Below are positions 24,480 to 30,097 of a stretch of DNA of 30,097 nucleotides, piece by piece (position 1 is the first letter of the stretch; the number at the start of each line of letters is the position of its first letter). Below the pieces are notes generated by a model. It saw only the letters and a list, made by a program, of their open reading frames with translations. It ran no database searches and was not told the DNA's origin. The stretch is from contig JAAXHF010000256.1 of assembly GCA_012271025.1 (NCBI GenBank), positions 1 through 30,097 on the forward strand, read 5' to 3'. This DNA comes from Deltaproteobacteria bacterium (lineage in GTDB: Bacteria > Desulfobacterota_B > Binatia > Bin18). The translations under genes and the position numbers were made by a program.

Positions 24480-24504
24480 TAGGGGCGAGCCCCCGTGCCC
24501 GTCC
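24480..24504 (+). repeat. Dispersed intergenic repeat, copy 2 (TAGGGGC-type)
   Basis: TAGGGGCGAGCCCCCGTGCC plus five bases, about 80 percent identical to the 25-base unit at 3857-3881. It lies between the BtuF-like gene and the minus-strand small gene, in a 144-base gap with no other feature visible. GGGGC and GCCCC can form a small hairpin. Confidence 0.6.
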
Positions 24505-24575
24505 GGCGGGGTAGCGTGATATGGGCGGATGGCGGTGAGGGCAGCTGCGGGGGTTGCATCGACTGGGCGTTGTCC

Positions 24576-24923
24576 CTACTCGTCTTCACCCGGACTGATG
24601 AGCTGCATGTTGCCGTCCCGGAACTCCTGGCCGCGTTCTTTGACCAGGCCGGGATAGGCGTGGTAGAACTGTCCGCCGAGCCGCAGAAACGACTCTACCT
24701 CGGTCTCTTCCAGGTTCAGCGCCTCAATCGCCTCGGCCGCCTCTTGTTGGCTTGCCGCAGCCAGCAACGCGTCGTAGATGCGCCGGCAATCGGCAATCTG
24801 AAAATCGTCCCGCTCGGGCAGGGCCTCACGGTCCTGAAGACTGCGGGGGTGGTATTCCAGCAAATAGCGCAGGGCTTTGAGTTCATGCCGCTGCTGATCG
24901 AGTTTTTTAATCACGACGGCCAC
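24576..24923 (-). CDS. Small DnaB-N/DnaG-C-like helical protein
   Basis: A 115-residue acidic helical protein. I chose GTG 24923 as the start because GGAGG lies 7 bases upstream (GGAGGAACACCT before GTG); the frame is open back to 25016 but that part covers a repeat. The sequence LKALRYLLEYHPRSLQDREALPERDDFQIADCRRIYDALLAA has the pattern of the helical bundle found at the N-terminus of replicative helicase DnaB and the C-terminus of primase DnaG (a hydrophobic LL-hP-L block, then a DF-D-hR-IY-ALL block). No ATPase or primase domain is attached. It may interact with replication proteins, but this is inference from a weak pattern. It is divergent from moaB. Confidence 0.7.
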   Translation of the reverse strand: MAVVIKKLDQQRHELKALRYLLEYHPRSLQDREALPERDDFQIADCRRIYDALLAAASQQEAAEAIEALNLEETEVESFLRLGGQFYHAYPGLVKERGQEFRDGNMQLISPGEDE

Positions 24924-24985
24924 AGGTGTTCCTCCACAAGGTTGCGAGAGTGTCGGCTGAGACTGTAGGATGTGGTCAGCAGTCA

Positions 24986-25040
24986 GTGACGAGTGGTTAG
25001 TGAGTAGCGAGCCCATCTCTCTCCACTAGCCACTCGTTAC
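24986..25040. repeat. Long hairpin of the GAGTGG-TAGTG repeat type upstream of moaB
   Basis: GTGACGAGTGGTTAGTGAG (24986-25004) pairs with CTCCACTAGCCACTCGTTAC (25021-25040) over about 17 positions with two G-T pairs and one bulge. It is followed by TTACTTTTCACTCTTCACCC, rich in the same low-complexity words. It lies between the divergent small gene and moaB, close to the moaB start, and may affect expression of both. Confidence 0.7.
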
Positions 25041-25074
25041 TTTTCACTCTTCACCCTTCATTCAGGATACTGCT

Positions 25075-25593
25075 ATGGCGGTTCACGAACATAAAAACAA
25101 GGCCCACCGTACGGTCCGCTGCGCGGTCATCACCCTCAGCGATACCCGCGACGAAACCACCGACAAGAGCGGTCAACGCATCAAGGCCCTGCTGGCCGAG
25201 CACGAGCAGCCGGTGGTCTCCTACCAGATTCTGAAAGACGAGCCGGACCAGATCACGGCTGCGGTCCGAGCGCTGCTGGCCCGGCCCGATGTGGACGTGA
25301 TCCTGACCAATGGCGGGACCGGCATTGCGCCGCGCGATACCACGTTTGAGGCGCTTCAGGGCCTGCTGGAAAAAGAGATTCCCGGCTTTGGCGAGATGTT
25401 TCGCATGCTGAGCTATGAAGACATCGGCTCGGCCGCCATGCTGACCCGCGCCACCGCAGGCGTGGCCCAGGGCAAGGTCATCATTTCGCTGCCGGGCTCG
25501 ACCGGCGCGGTCGAGTTGGGCATGACCAAGCTGGTCTTGCCCGAACTGGGCCATATGCTGTTCGTACTGCGGGGAGAGCGCCATGCGCATTAG
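25075..25593 (+). CDS. moaB: Molybdenum cofactor biosynthesis protein MoaB
   Basis: A 172-residue protein of the MoaB/Mog family, cytoplasmic. Motifs are AVITLSDTRDETTDKSGQ near residue 18, the molybdopterin-binding loop VILTNGGTGIAPRDTT near 75-90, and IISLPGSTGAVELGM near 135. MoaB/MogA adenylylates molybdopterin before molybdate insertion. The gene overlaps the following moaD-moaE frame by 11 bases (start ATG inside its last codons), showing tight coupling. It opens a cofactor cluster; no moaA or moaC is in the window. Confidence 0.93.
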   Translation: MAVHEHKNKAHRTVRCAVITLSDTRDETTDKSGQRIKALLAEHEQPVVSYQILKDEPDQITAAVRALLARPDVDVILTNGGTGIAPRDTTFEALQGLLEKEIPGFGEMFRMLSYEDIGSAAMLTRATAGVAQGKVIISLPGSTGAVELGMTKLVLPELGHMLFVLRGERHAH

Positions 25594-26302
25594 GCTGCGC
25601 TACTTTGCCTCGCTGCGCGAACGGCTGGGCAAAGCCGAGGAAACCCGCGAGATTCCGGACGGCGCCAGCGTGGGTCGGGTGTGGGAACTGCTGGCCGAGG
25701 AGCGGCCAGAGTTGGCCGAACTTGAGCGCTCGGTCGCCTTTGCCGTGGCCCAGGAATACGTTGACAGGGATTACCGCCTTCGAGATGATGACGAGCTTGC
25801 ATTCATTCCGCCGGTGAGTGGGGGAACTATGCCGGAAACCCGTATCTTAGCCAAGATCACCCAAGAGCCGATCAACATGCAGGAGCTGAGCGATTTTGTG
25901 GCCGACCCGGGCGCGGGAGCCATGGCCAGCTTTGTCGGCACCACCCGCGATACCAACGAGGGCCGCCAAGTCATCCGTCTGGAGTACGAGTGCTATCCGG
26001 GCATGGCCGAAAAAGAGATGACCAAAATCGGTCAGCAGGTCCTGGAGCGCTGGCCGGTCCTCAGAATTGCCATGATCCACCGCCTCGGCCGTGTCGATAT
26101 CGGTCAGGCCAGCGTGGCCATTGCGGTGTCCTCAAGCCACCGTCACGCGGCCTTTGAGGCCTGCCACTACGCCATCAATACCCTCAAGGAAAGCGTCCCG
26201 ATCTGGAAAAAAGAACTCTACGAGGGCGGACAGGTGTGGATCGGCTCCCAGACCGGCAGCCACGGCAGGCTGCACCAAGTCGGAGAAGAGGGCAGCGGCT
26301 AG
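25583..26302 (+). CDS. Fused MoaD-MoaE molybdopterin synthase
   Basis: A 239-residue fusion. Residues 1-81 are MoaD, the ubiquitin-like sulfur carrier, ending FIPPVSGG with the Gly80-Gly81 pair whose carboxyl must be freed to carry the thiocarboxylate. Residues 83-239 are MoaE, with the active-site lysine region SVPIWKKELYEGG and EACHYAIN. Molybdopterin synthase converts precursor Z (cPMP) to molybdopterin. Similar fusions (MoaX of Mycobacterium tuberculosis) are cleaved after the first domain. Here an in-frame ATG at 25829 (Met83) has a GAGTGGGGGA sequence just upstream, so independent MoaE translation is possible. It overlaps moaB by 11 bases. Confidence 0.93.
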   Translation: MRIRLRYFASLRERLGKAEETREIPDGASVGRVWELLAEERPELAELERSVAFAVAQEYVDRDYRLRDDDELAFIPPVSGGTMPETRILAKITQEPINMQELSDFVADPGAGAMASFVGTTRDTNEGRQVIRLEYECYPGMAEKEMTKIGQQVLERWPVLRIAMIHRLGRVDIGQASVAIAVSSSHRHAAFEACHYAINTLKESVPIWKKELYEGGQVWIGSQTGSHGRLHQVGEEGSG

Positions 26303-26330
26303 GTCGTCCGCCTCACAGGTCGCATACGTT

Positions 26331-27185
26331 ATGGATATTCGCACCCTCGGTATTGTCGGTGCCGGTCAGATGGGCAGCGGTATCGGACAGGTCGCCGCCC
26401 AGGCCGGATTTTCGGTCCTGCTGTACGACGTGACGACCGACTTGGTTGATCACGCGCTGGCCAACATCCAGCGCAACCTGGTCCGTCTCACCGACCGTGG
26501 CACACTGTCCGCCGAGGAACAGCAGGCTATCCAGGAGCGTTTGCGCGGCACCAGCAATCTGGCCGATATGCGGGATGTGGATCTGGTCATCGAAGCCGCC
26601 CCGGAAGACTATGCGATCAAAAAAGACCTGTTTGAACAGCTGAGCCGGGTGACGCGGCCCGAGACCATCCTGGCCAGCAACACCTCGTCCATCTCGCTGA
26701 CCCAGCTCGGAGCGGTCACCACCAAACCTGAGAAGGTCATCGGCATGCACTTCATGAACCCGCCAGTGGTGATGCAGCTGGTGGAGATTGTGCGCGGTCT
26801 GGTGACGGCCGACGAAACGCTCACAACCGTTGACAGCCTGGCCAAGCAGATGGGCAAGACCACGATCCTGGCCAAAGATTACGCCGGGTTCATTGTCAAC
26901 CGTATTCTGCTGCCCATGATCAACGAGGCCATCTATGCCCTGTACGAAGGGGTTGGCGGGGTCGAAGACATTGACCAGGGCATGAAGCTGGGCACCAACC
27001 AGCCCATGGGCCCGCTGGCCCTGGCCGATCTGATCGGGCTGGACACCTGTCTGGCGGTCCTGGAGCGGCTCCACCACGGCTTGGGCGACGACAAATACCG
27101 TCCCTGCCCTCTGCTGCGGAACTATGTGGCCGCCGGCTATCTGGGCCGCAAAGCCGGCCAGGGCTTTTACGGCTACGGCAAATGA
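26331..27185 (+). CDS. 3-hydroxybutyryl-CoA dehydrogenase family protein
   Basis: A 284-residue NAD-dependent 3-hydroxyacyl-CoA dehydrogenase. The Rossmann motif is IVGAGQMGSGIGQ (residues 8-20), then VIEAAPED near 87, ASNTSS near 115-120, and the catalytic His140 with Glu152 in IGMHFMNPPVVMQLVEI. The C-terminal helical domain has KDYAGFIVNRIL and MGPLALADLIGLD. It oxidises (S)-3-hydroxybutyryl-CoA or related substrates. The start at 26331 is the conserved MDIRTLGIVG; the frame stays open upstream inside moaE, which is ignored. It is followed by a limonene-epoxide-hydrolase-like gene after 26 bases. Confidence 0.93.
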   Translation: MDIRTLGIVGAGQMGSGIGQVAAQAGFSVLLYDVTTDLVDHALANIQRNLVRLTDRGTLSAEEQQAIQERLRGTSNLADMRDVDLVIEAAPEDYAIKKDLFEQLSRVTRPETILASNTSSISLTQLGAVTTKPEKVIGMHFMNPPVVMQLVEIVRGLVTADETLTTVDSLAKQMGKTTILAKDYAGFIVNRILLPMINEAIYALYEGVGGVEDIDQGMKLGTNQPMGPLALADLIGLDTCLAVLERLHHGLGDDKYRPCPLLRNYVAAGYLGRKAGQGFYGYGK

Positions 27186-27211
27186 CACCCGACGCGATGA
27201 AGGAGAAACCT

Positions 27212-27613
27212 ATGAGCGCCGAGAACGAAAAGAAAGTGACCGACTTCTGCCTGTCTCTGGAAGACGGCGAGCTGGCTAAGAGCGTCCAGTATCTGTCAGA
27301 CGATGTGGATTATCATAATATCCCCTGGAAGCCGGTGACCGGCCACGCCGGGGTGCGCCAGGTTCTGGAGAGTTTTATCGAGGGCGACAACAACCTGCTG
27401 CAAAAGATGGACATCAAGCATACCACCTCGGCCGGCGATACGGTCATGAACGAGCGGCTCGAAACCTGGGTGGTCGGCAGTGTCACCGTCAAGCTGCCGG
27501 TAGTCGGCATGTTTGCATTCAACGCCGAGGGCAAGATCTGCCGCTGGCACGACTATTTTGACGCCGAAACCATTGCCCCGCTGACCGCAGAAATGAAGCG
27601 CGTCCGGGGCTGA
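27212..27613 (+). CDS. Limonene-1,2-epoxide-hydrolase-like (SnoaL-fold) protein
   Basis: A 133-residue cone-shaped alpha+beta barrel protein. It keeps much of the limonene-epoxide hydrolase active site: Tyr34 and Asn36 (DYHNIPW), Arg82 (NERLETW), Trp112 and Asp114 (CRWHDYFD). The position of the catalytic Asp between Arg82 and the next Trp is Glu84, and the Arg before the last Asp is His113. So it may be an epoxide hydrolase with altered chemistry or a related SnoaL enzyme. AAGGAG lies 7 bases before the ATG at 27212; the frame begins 10 codons earlier but without a good site. The stop is 7 bases from the convergent gluconolactonase stop. Confidence 0.83.
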   Translation: MSAENEKKVTDFCLSLEDGELAKSVQYLSDDVDYHNIPWKPVTGHAGVRQVLESFIEGDNNLLQKMDIKHTTSAGDTVMNERLETWVVGSVTVKLPVVGMFAFNAEGKICRWHDYFDAETIAPLTAEMKRVRG

Positions 27614-27620
27614 GGTCCGC

Positions 27621-28526
27621 TCAGGCCGTCCGATCAGGAAACAACACCAGTCCCCGGCGTGGCCAGGCTCGGGTCACTACCCGGCCCAGGCCCGACTCGG
27701 TGATGTACAGCGTCGTGTAGTCCGGTCCGCCAAACGCGACGTTGGTGACGGCCTTGTCCTCACAGGCCAGGACATCGACCTGCCGGCCGTCCGGGTCGAA
27801 GACGACAACACCGCCCCCCAGCACCCCACACACCAGCACATAGCCGTCCTCATCCACACAGAAACCGTCGGGATGGTAGCCGCTGGGCAGGCTGCCGAAC
27901 GGGCGTCGTTCGCCCAGCTGTCCGGGACCGAGAATGGGGAAGGCGCACAGCCCGGCGGCAAAGGTCTCGGCCACCAGCAGTGTCCTACCGTCCGGGCTGA
28001 TGCCGATACCGTTCGGATGCTGGAGGGGACCGGCCACCCGCCGAATGAAGCCGCCGTCGGGGCTGGCGTAGTAGACCCGTCCGGGCCGAGCAGTCGGCCG
28101 GTTGAGCGGCTCGCGGCGGGCCGGGTCGCGCTGAATCGGGTCGGTAAAGTAGAAATTCCCCTGGTCGTCGAAGACCAGGTCGTTGGGGGCGCTGAGCCGC
28201 GTCCCGGCACACTCGGTATACAGCCGCCGGACCGTGCCGTCGGGCTCAATGCGTTCGATCCGGCCGGTCTCATAGTCTGCGGCCGGGCCGACAGGCAGGC
28301 CGTTGTGCCACGCAAAGCCGCCGTTGTTCGTCACATACAGGGCGCCGTCGGGTCCGCGAGCCGCGCCGTTCGGCCCGCCGCCCGGTGTGGCGAACACCGA
28401 CAGCCCGCCGTCAGGAGCAATATGCCGGATCTGGCCGGCCCCAATCTCGGTGACGTACAGGCTGCCGTCGGCCGCCCACACCGGGCCCTCGGGAAAGGCC
28501 AGGCCGGTGGCGATAACGCTCGGCAT
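27621..28526 (-). CDS. SMP-30/gluconolactonase/LRE family protein
   Basis: A 301-residue six-bladed beta-propeller. The metal-binding residues expected for SMP-30 lactonases are recognisable: Glu14 in FPEGPVW, the Asn of SAPNDLVFDDQGNFYFTDP near residue 110, and the PNGIGISPDGRTL segment near 165, with a late VAFGG-type strand. Blade repeats DGSLYVTE, DGALYVTN, QGNFYFTD and DEDGYVLV are visible. Such enzymes hydrolyse sugar lactones or other lactones with Ca2+ or Zn2+. The start at 28526 gives a family-like N-terminus and leaves 22 bases after the UGSC gene, so it probably belongs to that operon. The ribosome site is weak. Substrate unknown. Confidence 0.87.
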   Translation of the reverse strand: MPSVIATGLAFPEGPVWAADGSLYVTEIGAGQIRHIAPDGGLSVFATPGGGPNGAARGPDGALYVTNNGGFAWHNGLPVGPAADYETGRIERIEPDGTVRRLYTECAGTRLSAPNDLVFDDQGNFYFTDPIQRDPARREPLNRPTARPGRVYYASPDGGFIRRVAGPLQHPNGIGISPDGRTLLVAETFAAGLCAFPILGPGQLGERRPFGSLPSGYHPDGFCVDEDGYVLVCGVLGGGVVVFDPDGRQVDVLACEDKAVTNVAFGGPDYTTLYITESGLGRVVTRAWPRRGLVLFPDRTA

Positions 28527-28548
28527 CGGTTGCTCGTGTCCGGCGTGG

Positions 28549-29091
28549 TCAGGCTGCCTGGCGCTCCTTGGCTCGCAGCAGCTTGGCCACAATCTGATCA
28601 ACCACGCCGTCCACCAGCCCGCGCACCTCGTCCGGCAGCTTGGGCTGAATCGGATGCGGCACCAGGACGGGCTCGTACTGGGGCAGCCCCAAGGCCGTAC
28701 ACTGGGCGTGGGCTGCGGTCATAAACTCGGTTGTGGCAACGTTGGCGGTCGGAATGCCGTGTTCTTCAAAACCCACCACATCGTGCGAACTGCACGAAAT
28801 GCAGGCCCCTCAATCACTGAGGGCTTCGATCACCGCGTCACAGCGCTCCAACAACTCCTGTTTGACCTCAACCGGAACGGTGCGGCCCGGAGTCACCTTG
28901 CGGCGGCGCAAGACCTCTTTGACCCCGTACTGCTGAACCAGCACTTCTTCCAGACGGTCCAGGAAAAACTCGCCCTTGGCCTTGTTGATGTCGAGCAGGC
29001 CGATCGTTGTCCCGGCCAGGCTCTCCAGCCGTGGGGCAAAATCGAGGCTCTTGCGTTCGACCTGAGAGGTCGGATCCAGTAAACGTGTCAT
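28549..29091 (-). CDS. UGSC-family selenoprotein (Sec94)
   Basis: The frame from ATG 29091 runs to TGA at 28812-28810, then continues 86 codons to a second TGA at 28551-28549. Read through, it is one 180-residue protein: GTTIGLLDINKAKGEFFLDR near residue 28, CDAVIEALSD before the UGA, then Sec94-Gly-Ala-Cys97-Ile-Ser-Cys100-SSHDVVGFEEHGIPTANVATTEF. This matches the pattern of the UGSC family, whose name comes from a Sec/Cys-Gly-Ser-Cys motif; here Ser is Ala. A selenenylsulfide between Sec94 and Cys97 is likely, suggesting redox chemistry, but no function is established. AAGGAGGAACGC precedes the ATG. Neighbours are the partial gene 10 bases upstream and SMP-30 downstream. Otherwise it would be called as two hypothetical genes. 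Confidence 0.9.
28777..28801 (-). promoter_or_regulatory. Candidate bacterial SECIS hairpin in the UGSC gene
   Basis: On the minus strand, CGTGC and GCACG pair around the loop AGTTC (28787-28791), about 18 bases from the UGA. The stem extends outward to CATTTCGTGC against GCACGATGTG with one T-T mismatch and a G-T pair. A G at the second loop position and the distance match the bacterial SECIS rules. A competing hairpin (CTGCA/TGCAG, loop TTTCG) lies closer to the UGA. Confidence 0.65.
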
Positions 29092-29101
29092 GCGTTCCTC
29101 C

Positions 29102-30097
29102 TTATGCAGGCTGAATTGCTTTTGTGGTGATGGTGCTGCCCGAGCTGCCGCGCACCAGGCCGGGCACGGCTGCGGAAAATCGGCCGGCCGTGCCGCCGGC
29201 GACAAGGATGAGGATGCTCTCGGGCTTGGGAAACTTGGGATACAGGGTGTCGTCGGTCGGTGGTTGTTTGTCGGCGTTGACCCCTCTGAGCATGCTGACG
29301 CCAGCGCCCTCTCCGCCGTTGACCCCGGGCTGGAGTTCGCGGTACGGCCGCCTGATCTTCTCGAACAGAAACTGCCGGATATCGTTTTTTGACCAGCCGT
29401 CCTGGGCAAAGGTCTTGGCGTGCTCCGGCCCCAGAATCAGGGCGGTATCGGAAAAAACCGGGAAGTTCTTGTGGTTCCAGACCGAGGTCATGCTCCAGCC
29501 CAGGGACAGGGCCAGCTGTTCGGCCGTGCGGCTGGCGTGGTCGCTGATCTGAAACGGCGAGTGCCCGCCAAACAGGGTCACCGTGCTCTGCTCGGGCCGA
29601 AAGCCGCGCTCGACGTGCAGCGGCTCCCAGGGACTCTCCTCCTCGTCCTCGCCCACACAGAAGGTGAACTGGGCGGGATGACCGAGGGTCGCCTTGCAGA
29701 TTTCCTGCGGCTTGGCGCCGCCGATATTGAGAATAATCAGACGAATCGCCCGGCCGATGGTGGCGTTGGCCCGAAAGCCGTGGCCCAGGGCGTTATGACC
29801 GCAGTTGACCCCGATCCGGCGACGGATCGGGCCGTTGATGATCGTCAGCGGCGTGGCCGAGAAGGTCGTGACGTTGATCGCGTGCAGAGCAAACTGCTCC
29901 TCGCATATGGCTTCGACCGCAGCCACAACGACCGGAAAGAAGCTCGCATGACAGCCGGCCATGACCGCGTTGATGGCGACTTTTTCGACGCTGGCCGGAC
30001 CGTAGTTGGGACCGACCGCGCCAAGGACCTCCTGGGGATCGCGGTCCACCGCGTCAAGCATGGCCTGCACCCGCTCTTCGGTCGGCGGCACGACCGG
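29102..30097 (-). CDS. Conserved UGSC-operon partner protein, N-terminus cut by window edge
   Basis: 331 residues are visible from the window edge to the TAA at 29104-29102; the first codons lie beyond 30097. The sequence has VPPTEERVQAMLDAV, VEKVAINAVMAGCHASFFPVV, TIINGPIRRRIGVNCGHNALGHG, NATIGRAIRLIILNIGGA, and ATLGHPAQFTFCVGEDEEESPWEPLHVERGF-type blocks. I recall this as a conserved uncharacterised family found next to UGSC proteins; no catalytic function is known to me. Three conserved Cys (AGCHA, NCGHN, TFCVGE) could interact with the selenoprotein's Sec-Cys pair. It ends 10 bases before the UGSC start, so they are co-transcribed and probably act together. The C-terminal ILILVAGGTAGRFSAAVPG strand-turn could be a nucleotide- or cofactor-binding loop. 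Confidence 0.82.
   Translation of the reverse strand, partial: PVVPPTEERVQAMLDAVDRDPQEVLGAVGPNYGPASVEKVAINAVMAGCHASFFPVVVAAVEAICEEQFALHAINVTTFSATPLTIINGPIRRRIGVNCGHNALGHGFRANATIGRAIRLIILNIGGAKPQEICKATLGHPAQFTFCVGEDEEESPWEPLHVERGFRPEQSTVTLFGGHSPFQISDHASRTAEQLALSLGWSMTSVWNHKNFPVFSDTALILGPEHAKTFAQDGWSKNDIRQFLFEKIRRPYRELQPGVNGGEGAGVSMLRGVNADKQPPTDDTLYPKFPKPESILILVAGGTAGRFSAAVPGLVRGSSGSTITTKAIQPA

Noticed and set aside
24924..25016. Longer N-terminus for the small DnaB-N-like gene
   Set aside because: It would translate repeat DNA; a GGAGG-supported GTG exists at 24923.
27182..27211. Earlier start (27182) for the epoxide-hydrolase-like gene
   Set aside because: It overlaps the previous stop region without a ribosome site; AAGGAG supports 27212.
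28549..28779. Independent small gene after the TGA at 28810
   Set aside because: It starts inside a conserved UGSC motif, lacks a ribosome site and is the C-terminal half of the selenoprotein.

Overview
The window is about 30.1 kb of GC-rich bacterial chromosome, densely coded on both strands with no gene-free stretch over 300 bases. I see no rRNA, tRNA, CRISPR array, insertion sequence or phage gene. The gene content suggests an uncultivated environmental heterotroph: a CaiB-type CoA-transferase, MaoC-like pair, DUF35 plus thiolase-like pair, 3-hydroxyacyl-CoA dehydrogenase, hydantoin-type racemase and several permeases. Two genes can only be read whole if an internal UGA is selenocysteine, so the host should carry SelA/SelB/tRNA-Sec, which are not in the window. 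Taxonomy cannot be settled from here; lineages such as Tectomicrobia/Entotheonella, Binatota or other Deltaproteobacteria-like groups would fit (inference).

Layout. 1-3.9 kb: end of an M20 carbamoylase/amidase, an Asp/Glu/hydantoin racemase overlapping it by 4 bases, a large uncharacterised protein and a CoA-transferase. 4.0-5.3 kb: an XPB-type SF2 helicase. 5.4-11.1 kb: transport and redox genes (alanine:cation symporter, MFS, Zn-alcohol dehydrogenase, and an NCS2 purine/pyrimidine permease with an unusual soluble C-terminal domain). 11.2-12.4 kb: a small monooxygenase-like protein and two MaoC-like proteins. 12.4-19.7 kb: a DNA-end-processing operon, nurA-herA-sbcD(mre11)-sbcC(rad50), arranged as in archaea. 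19.8-21.8 kb: DUF35 plus thiolase-like pair, then a selenocysteine form of ArsC. 21.9-24.9 kb: miaB, a BtuF-like protein and a small DnaB-N-like protein. 25.1-27.6 kb: moaB, a fused moaD-moaE, 3-hydroxybutyryl-CoA dehydrogenase and a limonene-epoxide-hydrolase-like protein. 27.6-30.1 kb, minus strand: a partial conserved gene, a UGSC-family selenoprotein and an SMP-30/gluconolactonase-like protein in one operon.

The most interesting points are the two selenoproteins, both of which an ordinary gene caller would split or truncate. The first is an ArsC-family protein whose His8, residue 12 (Sec instead of Cys), Arg60, Arg94 and Arg107 fall at the same positions as in R773 ArsC. The second is a UGSC-type protein with a Sec-Gly-Ala-Cys motif. 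Each UGA is followed by a stem-loop at the distance expected for a bacterial SECIS. The archaeal-style NurA-HerA-Mre11-Rad50 operon, with an atypical HerA P-loop, and three families of intergenic repeats that supply stop codons to neighbouring genes are also worth a second look.
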